Shown here in pieces: positions 41,790 through 50,764 of a stretch of 64,000 nucleotides of DNA (position 1 is its first letter; the number at the start of each line of letters is the position of its first letter). The DNA is taken from the NCBI GenBank assembly GCA_902793295.1, contig CADBDA010000002.1, positions 186,001 through 250,000 on the forward strand. Direction: 5' to 3'. The DNA comes from an uncultured Bacteroidota bacterium. Lineage in GTDB: Bacteria; Bacteroidota; Bacteroidia; Bacteroidales; P3. The position numbers and the translations under genes are program-made. The notes beneath the pieces are model-generated. The model searched no databases, was not told the origin of the DNA, and worked only from the letters and a program-made list of their open reading frames with translations.

Positions 41790-44174
41790 ATGATTGACCA
41801 GGCAAAAGCAGAAACCACAGCTAACGTTAGGAAAAACACCAATCGGTTTCTCATTCACAACATCATCGAATTGTTCTTGTCGGCATGGTATTGGATTATC
41901 GTGTCGCTTGTCATCTGCATGGTAGTTGCGTGGCTCTATCTGAAAATGAGTCCGGACACCTACTCGGTGGCCGCTACAATGCAGATCAACTCGCCCGCCA
42001 CTCCGCGCGACCAGGATGTGATGAAGGCTTTCCGCAGCCCCAGTACGGCCGACAAGGAGATTCATTTCTTCATGTCGCATCAGGTGGTGAAGGATGTCAT
42101 CGAACAGTTGAACTTGACAGTGTCCTACATCAAGCCGCATCTGTTTTTGGATGAGGATTTGTACGACAAGTCGCCTATCGATGTCCATTTCATTGACAAC
42201 AGCTACCCCGCCTGCAATTTCAATATCAATTGTCGCAATCAGGACTTCACCATTTCTACCATCGAGCGCGAAAAGGGACAACTGCCGATGATGTGGAACG
42301 GACATTATGGCGACACGCTGGTGACGCCCAAAGGTGTCATCGTTGTCGAAAAGCGTCCCGGATTTGCCGCTGCTGCCGAAACCGACATCGAATTGCGCTA
42401 TCGCCCGCTCGACGAGGCAACGAATTATTACATGGGTCGCATGAGCGCCTCCATTGTGGACGAGGACGCCGGCAACATCCGATTGGCCATGACAGATATC
42501 AATCTGCAACGAGGCATCGATGTCGTCAACTTGTGGATCGAATCTTACAACAAACATACGGTGGAATACAAAAACCGCGTGGCTCAAAACACAGCACAAT
42601 TCATCGAGGAACGACTCAAGGTCATCAGTGTGGAGCTGTCTGATGTGGAAGGCGACTTGGAGCAGTACATGCGCGAGCACAACATCAGCGACGTGAACAC
42701 CGAAATGGGCTCCAATTTCAACGATCGTAGCCAGTATTCGCAGTCGCGTGTTGAAGATCAGGTGGCGGTCAATATCGCTCGCGACCTGCTGAACAAGGTG
42801 AAATCGACACCATCCAATTCCATCCTGCCCAATATCGCCATAGGCAACAGCGCCATCAGTTCGCTTATCGAACAGCACAATCTGATGGTGCGCGACCTGC
42901 AAGTGATGATTGAGAATTCAAGTCCTAACAGCCCGATGGTGAGAGAAAAACAGTCGCAGTTGGAGACCATCCGGAGTACTATCATCCGATCCATCGAAAA
43001 CCATATCCAATCCATTGAAATCCGCATTCGCGAATATCGCAATCAGGAGCTCCGCACCAGCAATGCCATCAACATGGTGCCCACCCAGCGTCGCGAAATG
43101 CAGTCCTTCACCCGTCAGCAGTCCATCAAGGAACAGCTTTACCTCTATCTGCTCAACAAGCGTGAAGAGAACGCCTTGAAACTGACCATCACCGAGGCCG
43201 ACACGCGTGTCATCGACTACGCCTCTGGTGGTAAGATTTCTCCGGTGCCGTCGCGCATCTATTCTATCGCTTTCATCATAGCATTGCTGCTCCCCATCGG
43301 CGTCATCATGCTGATCAAATGGCTCGATGTGCGCATCCGCAGCAAGAAAGATGTGGAGGCCTACTGCTCCATTCCGGTCATCGGTATCATCCCAATGGTT
43401 GAAGAGGAGGGTTCGCGCATCATCTCCAAAAGCGGTAAGGATCGTTTCAATGAAACCTTCCGCATCCTGCGCAACAACATCGAGTTTATCAATAACGACA
43501 CGAAGGGCGGCAAGGTGCTGATGCTTACCTCTACCATGTCGGGTGACGGCAAGAGTTTGGTGGCCTATAACATCGCCCTCTCTTTTGCCTATGCCGGACG
43601 CAAGGTGCTGCTCATCAACTCCGATATCCGCAAACGTGAGTCGTGGCACGGCACCCGCGAAAAGTACAAACGCGGTCTGACAACCTATTTGGCCAATCGC
43701 GAAGACTCGATGGTCGACTTGGTGGAAGACGACAGCATCTATTCCGATTTGAAGGTGATTCACAATGGTCCCATTCCTCCCAACCCGGCCGAGCTGCTGA
43801 TGAGCAAACGCTTCGACGCATTGGTGGATTGGGCACGCGAAAATTACGACTATGTTATCATCGACAGTGTCCCGGTCGACATTGTGGCCGACGCCACCAT
43901 TGTGAACCGCATGGTCGACGCCACCTTCTTCGTCATCAAGGAGAAGACCTCCGACCGTCGTATCTTGATGGAACTTGAAGAGTTCTATCAGACTGGCAAA
44001 CTGAAGAACATGAGCATTATCCTCAACAACTATAAAATCCGTAAACACAGCTACGGCTATGGTGGCTACGGTTATGGTTACGGATATGGTTACGGATACG
44101 GCTATGGCTATGGATACGGTTACGGCTATGGCTATGGTGACGGCGAATCCGATTCCGAAACCGAGACAAAGTAA
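41790..44174 (+). CDS. Wzc-type chain-length regulator / bacterial tyrosine kinase
   Basis: A 794-residue inner-membrane polysaccharide co-polymerase fused to a BY-kinase. There are two transmembrane helices (about 31-53 and 491-512) with a large periplasmic Wzz region between them. The kinase shows Walker A in MSGDGKS (about 583-589), Walker A-prime LLINSDIRK (about 606-614) and Walker B YVIIDSVP (about 687-694). The tail (residues 755-783) has 14 tyrosines alternating with glycine and ends in an acidic segment; Tyr clusters of Wzc are autophosphorylation sites. ATG 41790 is chosen; a TTG 13 codons earlier is the only longer start. It regulates chain length and export with the Wza protein. 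Confidence 0.95.
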   Translation: MIDQAKAETTANVRKNTNRFLIHNIIELFLSAWYWIIVSLVICMVVAWLYLKMSPDTYSVAATMQINSPATPRDQDVMKAFRSPSTADKEIHFFMSHQVVKDVIEQLNLTVSYIKPHLFLDEDLYDKSPIDVHFIDNSYPACNFNINCRNQDFTISTIEREKGQLPMMWNGHYGDTLVTPKGVIVVEKRPGFAAAAETDIELRYRPLDEATNYYMGRMSASIVDEDAGNIRLAMTDINLQRGIDVVNLWIESYNKHTVEYKNRVAQNTAQFIEERLKVISVELSDVEGDLEQYMREHNISDVNTEMGSNFNDRSQYSQSRVEDQVAVNIARDLLNKVKSTPSNSILPNIAIGNSAISSLIEQHNLMVRDLQVMIENSSPNSPMVREKQSQLETIRSTIIRSIENHIQSIEIRIREYRNQELRTSNAINMVPTQRREMQSFTRQQSIKEQLYLYLLNKREENALKLTITEADTRVIDYASGGKISPVPSRIYSIAFIIALLLPIGVIMLIKWLDVRIRSKKDVEAYCSIPVIGIIPMVEEEGSRIISKSGKDRFNETFRILRNNIEFINNDTKGGKVLMLTSTMSGDGKSLVAYNIALSFAYAGRKVLLINSDIRKRESWHGTREKYKRGLTTYLANREDSMVDLVEDDSIYSDLKVIHNGPIPPNPAELLMSKRFDALVDWARENYDYVIIDSVPVDIVADATIVNRMVDATFFVIKEKTSDRRILMELEEFYQTGKLKNMSIILNNYKIRKHSYGYGGYGYGYGYGYGYGYGYGYGYGYGYGDGESDSETETK
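44052..44138 (+). repeat. hexanucleotide minisatellite encoding the (Gly-Tyr) tail
   Basis: Twenty-nine codons alternate Tyr (TAC/TAT, 14) and Gly (GGC/GGT/GGA, 15). At DNA level this is a degenerate 6-bp repeat with 12-bp higher-order copies. Slippage by multiples of 6 bp would keep the frame and change the number of phosphorylatable tyrosines. Confidence 0.85.
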
Positions 44175-44210
44175 ATTGAATAACCAAAAACGCTGATAAA
44201 TAATTATAAA

Positions 44211-45698
44211 ATGATGAAAAATCGTTTTAAGACACTCATGATGGGACTGCTTGTCTTTACCATTGTCGGCAGCCTCAACGCACAGGAAGACAAAGACTAT
44301 TATATTGCTCGAGACAGGGCAATGCATGCCGCCGACCAGGAAGTGGTGGCTGGGAAAAACAGCATGGGCTGGGTGCGTTCGCATTTCTTCGACGAATGGT
44401 TCTTCCAGCTGCAAGGCGGCGGACAGCTCTACTATGGAACTGACGACCGTGAGGGCCCGTTTTCAGACCGACTGACCGGCAATGCCGAAATTCAAATCGG
44501 ACGTCGTATTTTCCCGATGTTCGGCTTTCGTGGCGGTTTCGGATACGGCTACGCGCACGGTTTCTTGACCAAGGATCGTTATGCTACTGGTGTGGATGGT
44601 GGCAATGGAAACTGCGGCACCGATGCGTTGGGCAACTCCTTGGGAGGCTACTACTGGGACTACAACGACAACCTCCTCATGCAAAAATGGAAATATTACT
44701 ATTGGGGTATCGATTTGTTCATGGATATGGCTATCTTTAGGGGGGCTGAAAATTACAATGAATACAAAACCTGGAACCACATTGTCTACGGTGGCGTTCA
44801 TACCAAATACGCCACGACCGAGGCCGACGAGAAAAACCATCGTTCTGAGTTCCATTTGGGCTATATATGCAAATACAATTTCCCCAACTTCGTGAGTGTT
44901 TATGCCGACCTACGCTACAGCTTTATCGAGCGACTCTTCGACCGTGAATGGGTACGCGCCTACGAGACCCCGGGATTCGGCGTGGACAATGTGCTGAACC
45001 TGCAAATCGGTGTGATGTACAAATTCCATGTCCGCACAGAGGACGAGCGTGCAGTATTTGTCAAGAATTACAAGACAGAGGCCATCAACGAGGTGGAAAC
45101 ACATAGTGTTCATGTCACCAAGTCCGACACCATTCACTCGGTATTCGAATTTGATTCCACCTTGGCCTACGATCAGGTGAATGTCGACACGCCCGAAATG
45201 CAAGCGCTGAAAGATTCGTTGCTGAACGAAATCAAGAAGCGTCAGGCAAACAACAAAAACAATTTCGAGGAAGACCTCACCAATATCCTCCTCAATCAGT
45301 TGCTACCCTACGAGATGGTCTTCTTCAACCTCGACAAGTGGGATATCCTGCCTGACCAGGAGATGAAGATTGACAAGATGGCCCGTATCATGAAGGCTTA
45401 TCCCGACCACAAATTCTTACTCTATGGTTCAGCCGACTCCAAGACAGGTACAGTGCAGCGCAACGAATTCTTGAGCCATCGCCGTGCCGATGTCATCTAC
45501 GACCAGCTGGTCTATAAATATGGTATACCGGAATCGCAGCTCGAACGCTACTATTTGGGCGGCATTCTCGACTATACACCTTTCGAACTCAACCGCGCCA
45601 CCGTCATCATCATGGATCATCCCGCTGTCAAAAAAGCTTTCGAAGAGATGAAGCAGCAGGGCAAAGCCGGCGGCAAAGATGTCAATATTAACAACTGA
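44211..45698 (+). CDS. OmpA-family outer-membrane protein, copy 1
   Basis: A 495-residue protein with a signal peptide ending LNAQ (about 22-25). The N-terminal barrel domain (about 50-290) contains WFFQLQGGGQLYYGTDDREGPF and IGRRIFPMFGFRGGFGYGYAHG. A Gln/Lys-rich linker follows, then a C-terminal OmpA peptidoglycan-binding domain (about 360-475) with NLDKWDILPDQEMKIDKMARIM, YGSADSKTGTVQRNEFLSHRRA and YYLGGILDYTPFELNR. It sits between the BY-kinase and a paralog and starts 36 nt after the kinase. Anchoring the export machine to peptidoglycan is inferred from the context. Confidence 0.88.
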   Translation: MMKNRFKTLMMGLLVFTIVGSLNAQEDKDYYIARDRAMHAADQEVVAGKNSMGWVRSHFFDEWFFQLQGGGQLYYGTDDREGPFSDRLTGNAEIQIGRRIFPMFGFRGGFGYGYAHGFLTKDRYATGVDGGNGNCGTDALGNSLGGYYWDYNDNLLMQKWKYYYWGIDLFMDMAIFRGAENYNEYKTWNHIVYGGVHTKYATTEADEKNHRSEFHLGYICKYNFPNFVSVYADLRYSFIERLFDREWVRAYETPGFGVDNVLNLQIGVMYKFHVRTEDERAVFVKNYKTEAINEVETHSVHVTKSDTIHSVFEFDSTLAYDQVNVDTPEMQALKDSLLNEIKKRQANNKNNFEEDLTNILLNQLLPYEMVFFNLDKWDILPDQEMKIDKMARIMKAYPDHKFLLYGSADSKTGTVQRNEFLSHRRADVIYDQLVYKYGIPESQLERYYLGGILDYTPFELNRATVIIMDHPAVKKAFEEMKQQGKAGGKDVNINN

Positions 45699-45703
45699 AA
45701 ACA

Positions 45704-47263
45704 ATGAAAAGAACTAGCATCATACTTATTTTGTTTGTATGCGCCTCCCTCTTGGGCAATCGTCTTCAGGCGCAGAATGAAACACGAACACTCGACATCG
45801 ACACAGTTCAGCAGTCCGGCACCCACGATGTGGGTTGGATTCGGTCGCATTCTTTCGACAACTGGATGATTGAAATCCAGGGCGGTGGCCATTTCTACTA
45901 TGGTTTTGAAGACCGCAAGGGCCCATTCTTCGATCGCCTTACCGGTCAAGGCGAAATTCATGTCGGACACTGGATCTTTCCCATGGTGGGACTTCGTGCC
46001 GGATTGGGATTTGGCAATTCTCATGGTTTTATCTCCAAATCCAGCTACCTCAACAACCGTCCCCCATTGATCTCCGACTACGGTAACTGTTGGGGACTTT
46101 CGACTACAACGCTCTATTCCGGCAACGACACTATTCGTGGAGCATTGGGCGGCTACTACTGGCCTGTGGACGATAACAACGACCTTTTCATCCAAAAATG
46201 GAAATATGTCTATGCAGGTCTTGACCTGATGGTCAACCTTTCCTATATGAAACCATTCGAGGCGGTTAATCAGAAGGCTCGCTGGAACCATATCGCCTAT
46301 CTCGGTTTCAATGTCCGCATTGGTCTTTCCGAGAATCATCCCCAGAAATTCTCTAATTTTATCGGCTATTCCAGCGAATTCGGTGGGTTCAAAAACACAA
46401 ATTTTGCTTTCGAAGGACATGTCGGTTACCAATGCCACTATGCCCTCACGCCTCACATCAATCTTCAGGCAGGTGTGCGTCTCTCGCTGTTGGAGGGCAA
46501 CTTTGACCGCGAACGTATTCCTGGTGTGGAATTCATGGGTCCCGACTTGGAACTCTCGTTCATCGGCGGTGTCTGCTACGACTTCAATTTCCGCAGCGAG
46601 AAAACACGTCGCAACTACTATGTTGAGCACAATATCATCCCCTACAATGCAGTGGAGATGCCCAAATATGTGCGTTACATCCAGCAGGAGGATGTCGAGG
46701 TGGTGAAAATCACCGAAGTGACACATATCGTATATTATGACACTATCGACGATTCGGTTTCCATCCGCCAACTCGACACCATCATCACTCGTCTGGACTC
46801 CATCCCCAGATTTGTGCCCCGCGACAGCATTCCCGAGGACGAGTTGCTCGACTCTATCCTCCTCAAACGTCTGCTGCCCTATGAAATGGTGTTCTTCGAT
46901 TTGGACAAGTGGGATATCCGTCCGCGCGAAGAGATGAAGATCGCCAAGATGGCACGTATCATGAAGGATTATCCCGACAAGAAGTTCATCCTCTACGGAT
47001 CGGCCGACTCTAAAACGGGTACCATAAAACGCAACGATTTCTTGAGTAAAAACCGTGCTGATGTCATCTACAATCGTTTGATTCTCGAATACGGCATCAA
47101 ACCCGAGCAGATGCGCAGAGAGTATCTGGGCGGCATTCTCGACTACGATCCGTTTATCCTCAACCGTACCACGGTGATTATCATGGACCATCCTGCTGTT
47201 GAAAGGGCCTTCAACGAGATGAAGTCTCAACGCAAGGCCGGCGGCAACGTGGTTGAGTTCTAA
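45704..47263 (+). CDS. OmpA-family outer-membrane protein, copy 2
   Basis: A 519-residue paralog of the preceding gene, 5 nt downstream of it. It has a signal peptide ending LQAQ (about 22-25), the same barrel start WMIEIQGGGHFYYGFEDRKGPF, and the same C-terminal OmpA domain (DLDKWDIRPREEMKIAKMARIM, YGSADSKTGTIKRNDF, EYLGGILDYDPFILNR). The linker differs (DSIPRFVPRDSIPEDELLDS). The pair shares about half its residues by eye in the C-terminal domain, so it is an old duplication that has diverged, not a recent copy. Confidence 0.88.
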   Translation: MKRTSIILILFVCASLLGNRLQAQNETRTLDIDTVQQSGTHDVGWIRSHSFDNWMIEIQGGGHFYYGFEDRKGPFFDRLTGQGEIHVGHWIFPMVGLRAGLGFGNSHGFISKSSYLNNRPPLISDYGNCWGLSTTTLYSGNDTIRGALGGYYWPVDDNNDLFIQKWKYVYAGLDLMVNLSYMKPFEAVNQKARWNHIAYLGFNVRIGLSENHPQKFSNFIGYSSEFGGFKNTNFAFEGHVGYQCHYALTPHINLQAGVRLSLLEGNFDRERIPGVEFMGPDLELSFIGGVCYDFNFRSEKTRRNYYVEHNIIPYNAVEMPKYVRYIQQEDVEVVKITEVTHIVYYDTIDDSVSIRQLDTIITRLDSIPRFVPRDSIPEDELLDSILLKRLLPYEMVFFDLDKWDIRPREEMKIAKMARIMKDYPDKKFILYGSADSKTGTIKRNDFLSKNRADVIYNRLILEYGIKPEQMRREYLGGILDYDPFILNRTTVIIMDHPAVERAFNEMKSQRKAGGNVVEF

Positions 47264-47281
47264 CATGATGCTATCAGCGGC

Positions 47282-48481
47282 TTGAAGATTCTGGAAGTAC
47301 ATAATGACTATGGGGCTTACAGCGGCGAGGAAGCCGTTGTAGATCGCATGATTGCCGACTTCCGAAGCATGGGTCATGAGGTGGCAACCTTACGACGCAC
47401 TTCGGAAGGTCTGCGAGATAGCCTGTTCGGAAAAGCTAAAGGATTCTTTGCCGGAATCTATAGCTTTTCCGGACGTCGGCAGATGCGACGGATGTTCTCC
47501 ACCTTCAAGCCGGACCTTGTCCACATCCACAACCTCTACCCTTTCATCTCGCCCGCCGTGCTGTTCCTGTGCAAGAAGCAGGGGTGTCCGGTCATAATGA
47601 CAGTCCACAACTACCGGTTGATTTGCCCCACCGGGCTTTTTCTTCGCAATGGCAAACCCTGCGAGAATTGCTTGACACAGGGCAATGAGCGCGACTGCAT
47701 ACGTTACAATTGCGAAAACAGCCGATTCCGTTCACTTGGCTACGCCCTTCGCAATATGGTGGCTCGCAAGACACGAGCCTATCTGGATTGCATCGATTAT
47801 TTCTGTTGTCTGACCAATTTTCAACGGCAAAAACTGCAGGCAGCGGGTTTTGCATCCGACAAATTGCGGGTGTTTCCTAATTATATTGAATATGTCGAAC
47901 CGGAAGCAGCCCCGTACGATACAGACAACAGCGGTTATGTGGGATATGTGGGTCGGTTGAGTTACGAGAAAGGATTTGACCTGCTTATGGAAGTGGCACG
48001 TCGCCATCCAGAAATCTCCTTCCGATTTGCTGGTCTGCAACGGGAAGGAACATTAGTGGAATCGCTTCCAAACGTGGTCTTATGCGGACAACTCAATCGG
48101 CAGGAATTGGCCAACTTCTATGTTGGAGCCCGCTTCATTGTCATTCCCAGCCGTTGTTACGAGGGTTTCCCTGTCGCTTTGCTTGAAGCCTCATCATACA
48201 AGCGTTGCTGCATCGCGCCCCGTCATGGAGCCTTTCCCGATTTGATGGCTGATGGCGAAAGAGAAGAACTGGCCGGTTTGCTCTTCAATCCGCTGGATGT
48301 CGACGACCTGGAACGACAAGTGGTGAACCTGTGGTCCAACCCCGACCAAGCCCGATCCTTAGGAGTCAAAGCCGAACAGAATTATCGTGAACGTTTTCTG
48401 AAAGAAAAGATCAACCAGGCTTGGTCCGACTTCCTTTACCAAGTCGTCGCCAGCAATAAGCAACACATCCCTAACGAGTAG
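47282..48481 (+). CDS. GT4 glycosyltransferase
   Basis: A 399-residue GT-B enzyme of family 4. The N-terminal Rossmann start KILEVHNDYGAYSGEEAVV is followed by DLVHIHNLYPFISPAVL and a Cys-rich segment (CENCLTQGNERDCIRYNC) found in a subset of capsule GT4s. The C-terminal half shows YVGRLSYEKGFDLLME and the donor motif SRCYEGFPVALLEASSY (E-x7-E type). The start codon is TTG at 47282: no in-frame ATG precedes it, and starting at the next Met would delete the first beta-strand. It lies 18 nt after the second OmpA gene. Confidence 0.87.
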   Translation: MKILEVHNDYGAYSGEEAVVDRMIADFRSMGHEVATLRRTSEGLRDSLFGKAKGFFAGIYSFSGRRQMRRMFSTFKPDLVHIHNLYPFISPAVLFLCKKQGCPVIMTVHNYRLICPTGLFLRNGKPCENCLTQGNERDCIRYNCENSRFRSLGYALRNMVARKTRAYLDCIDYFCCLTNFQRQKLQAAGFASDKLRVFPNYIEYVEPEAAPYDTDNSGYVGYVGRLSYEKGFDLLMEVARRHPEISFRFAGLQREGTLVESLPNVVLCGQLNRQELANFYVGARFIVIPSRCYEGFPVALLEASSYKRCCIAPRHGAFPDLMADGEREELAGLLFNPLDVDDLERQVVNLWSNPDQARSLGVKAEQNYRERFLKEKINQAWSDFLYQVVASNKQHIPNE

Positions 48482-48520
48482 ACGGCTCAAACATCATCTC
48501 TCATATAACAAAGACCTCTC

Positions 48521-49621
48521 ATGCGAAAGAACCGTGTAGTAATAGATATCAATTCCGCCATGCCTCTCTACAGTCGTGGCTGGGTTTCTGGTATCGGCCG
48601 TACGACCAAAGAATTGGTGGAGGCTATCAGCCAGATGGAGGCATTGCCATTTGATGTAATGCTCTATTCGCAAAACACCAAAGGTATCGATGGCAAACGC
48701 ATGAATACGCATTTTAAAAGTCGTCACATCTGTCTGCCGCACAAGCCATGGATGAATCGCATGATCGGTATGACCCATCTTCGCGAATGGAGTACCGGAT
48801 ATGATCTGTTGCATATCCCCCACAATTTTGAGTGGGTGCGTTGCCCTGACCGTACAGTCGTGACATTACATGACGCCATGTTTTTTGCGCAGCCGGATGA
48901 AGTTTTCGATCATGCCTATGCACAGAAGCGTTATCCTAAGTTGGCACAGCAATGTCGTGCCATCATCACTTGCAGCGAGTCGTCGAAACGCGACATCATG
49001 AAATATATGGCAGTCCCCGAAGACAAGATTTTCGTCTGTCCTTGGGGCTACAGCAAGGAACTGTTCTATCCCCGTGAGCACAAGAAGACGGGCAACCCCT
49101 ATTTCCTATCAGTCTCCTGCAGCATGGGACGGAAAAATACCATGGCGGTAGTGAAAGCATACGAGAAACTGGTGAAGCAACAACCGATGCATGAACTGGT
49201 GTTGATATGGCCCAATACACCGAAAGAGGCACTTGAATACTGTAACAAGGATCACCTACGCAACCATATCTACATCACAACCGATGTGGACGACGAACGG
49301 CTCGGCGTTCTTTACAATGAAGCCACTGCCACTTTTTTCCCCTCACGATACGAAGGTTTTGGACTCCCGGTTTTGGAATCGATGGCATGCGGAACGCCAG
49401 TGGTCACTTGTCGTAACAGCTCGCTTCCCGAGGTGGGTGGCGATGCTGCCCTTTATGTGGATCCGGATGATATCGACGGCATCAGTCGTTTTATGGAACA
49501 GTTTGAACAAGGTGATTTGGATCGAGACCTCCTTAAACAGAAAAGTTTGGAACAAGCCTCCAAATTCTCTTGGCAACAATGTGCGGCACAAACAGTCGAA
49601 GTATACAAACAGTTATTATAA
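48521..49621 (+). CDS. GT4 glycosyltransferase
   Basis: A 366-residue GT-B family-4 enzyme. The N-terminus VVIDINSAMPLYSRGWVSGIGRTTKEL resembles mannosyltransferase-type GT4s that begin with a glycine-rich acceptor loop. VTLHDAMFF and ITCSESSKRDIMKY mark the domain junction, and SRYEGFGLPVLESMACGTPVV is the nucleotide-sugar donor motif. The linkage is unknown. The stop codon abuts the start of the next glycosyltransferase. Confidence 0.9.
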   Translation: MRKNRVVIDINSAMPLYSRGWVSGIGRTTKELVEAISQMEALPFDVMLYSQNTKGIDGKRMNTHFKSRHICLPHKPWMNRMIGMTHLREWSTGYDLLHIPHNFEWVRCPDRTVVTLHDAMFFAQPDEVFDHAYAQKRYPKLAQQCRAIITCSESSKRDIMKYMAVPEDKIFVCPWGYSKELFYPREHKKTGNPYFLSVSCSMGRKNTMAVVKAYEKLVKQQPMHELVLIWPNTPKEALEYCNKDHLRNHIYITTDVDDERLGVLYNEATATFFPSRYEGFGLPVLESMACGTPVVTCRNSSLPEVGGDAALYVDPDDIDGISRFMEQFEQGDLDRDLLKQKSLEQASKFSWQQCAAQTVEVYKQLL

Positions 49622-50764
49622 ATGAATAAATCTATATTGATAGCCATTCCCTGTCTGAAAGTAGGAGGTACCGAAATCCAGACACTCCGTCTGGTGGAAG
49701 CGCTCACCGACAGTGGCTACCATTGTGTCACTGTTTGTTATTTCGAATACGACTTTGCCATGCGGCAACGTTTTGAAGAAGCCGGCAGTAAAGTGGTATG
49801 CCTGTCTGCATTTGGTCAACGACCAGCAGGACAATGGAATGTCTATCGTTTCCTGAAGTCCGGCTTGAAACGAGTTGTCGACGAATATCGACCCAAGATT
49901 GCCCATGTGCAATATATGGCTCCCGGAGCCATACCTATTTTTATTTTGCGCCGTTTGGGCCTCAAAACCATAGTCGCCACGCTGCATACCGATGCCGGAA
50001 TCTACAAAAGTTTGAAATTGATTCATTTCTTGCAACGACATGTGACTACCGCATTCACATGTGTTACAGAAACGGCAGAGAAGAATTTCTTTGGTGATAG
50101 CCATTTGTTTGGTAATGATGATTCGTTGGGTCGTCACAATCATTTCACCATTCACAACTGCCTTCCGAAAACCTTTCATTGGTTTGACAGCCAAGAAATA
50201 CAGATGCAGCCGCAGAAGCCTCCTGTTATTGGGGTCGTTTCCCGTCTGGAGCATATCAAAGGCGTTGATTTTGTGATGCCAGCATTCGCAAAAATTCTAC
50301 AACGTTATCCCGATTGTCGGTTGATGGTTGTGGGTGATGGCAAACTGCGCGAACAGATGCAGCAACAGCAACATGAATTGTCCATTCCCGACAGTCAGTT
50401 GACCTGGACAGGTCGTGTGGCTTACGAGCGATTGGCGGACTTATACCGGCAGATGACTTTGGTATGGATGCCATCGCGTAGTGAAGGTTTCGGACTCTCT
50501 GCTGTTGAAGCCATGGCTTATGGATGTCCTGTAGTGGCCACTGCCACTGGAGGATTGAATGAAATCATACACGATGGTATTGACTCCATGCTCTTCCCTT
50601 GCGGTGACACCGAATCATTGGCTTCAAAAACCATCCAATTGTTGGCAAATCCCGACAAATTGTATCAGATGAGCATTGCCGCTTTGGATCATTCCAAGCA
50701 ATACACCTTCGATAAGTACAAGGATAATATTTCTTCACTCTATAAACAACTGAGCGACCTGTGA
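49622..50764 (+). CDS. GT4 glycosyltransferase
   Basis: A 380-residue family-4 enzyme. LIAIPCLKVGGTEIQTLRLVEAL is the N-terminal strand and acceptor loop, and VATLHTDAGIY and GVVSRLEHIKGVDFVM follow. The C-terminal donor site is PSRSEGFGLSAVEAMAYGCPVVATATGG. The ATG lies directly after the previous stop. The last codons overlap the start of the polymerase gene by 4 nt, so the three genes are translationally coupled. Confidence 0.9.
   Translation: MNKSILIAIPCLKVGGTEIQTLRLVEALTDSGYHCVTVCYFEYDFAMRQRFEEAGSKVVCLSAFGQRPAGQWNVYRFLKSGLKRVVDEYRPKIAHVQYMAPGAIPIFILRRLGLKTIVATLHTDAGIYKSLKLIHFLQRHVTTAFTCVTETAEKNFFGDSHLFGNDDSLGRHNHFTIHNCLPKTFHWFDSQEIQMQPQKPPVIGVVSRLEHIKGVDFVMPAFAKILQRYPDCRLMVVGDGKLREQMQQQQHELSIPDSQLTWTGRVAYERLADLYRQMTLVWMPSRSEGFGLSAVEAMAYGCPVVATATGGLNEIIHDGIDSMLFPCGDTESLASKTIQLLANPDKLYQMSIAALDHSKQYTFDKYKDNISSLYKQLSDL

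Noticed and set aside
40860..47377. Very long antisense open frames on the minus strand (680, 498 and 586 codons) opposite the Wza, BY-kinase and OmpA genes
   Set aside because: The plus-strand genes have clear domains and signal peptides. The antisense frames are His/Val/Asp-rich mirror products of codon bias and contain no recognisable domain.
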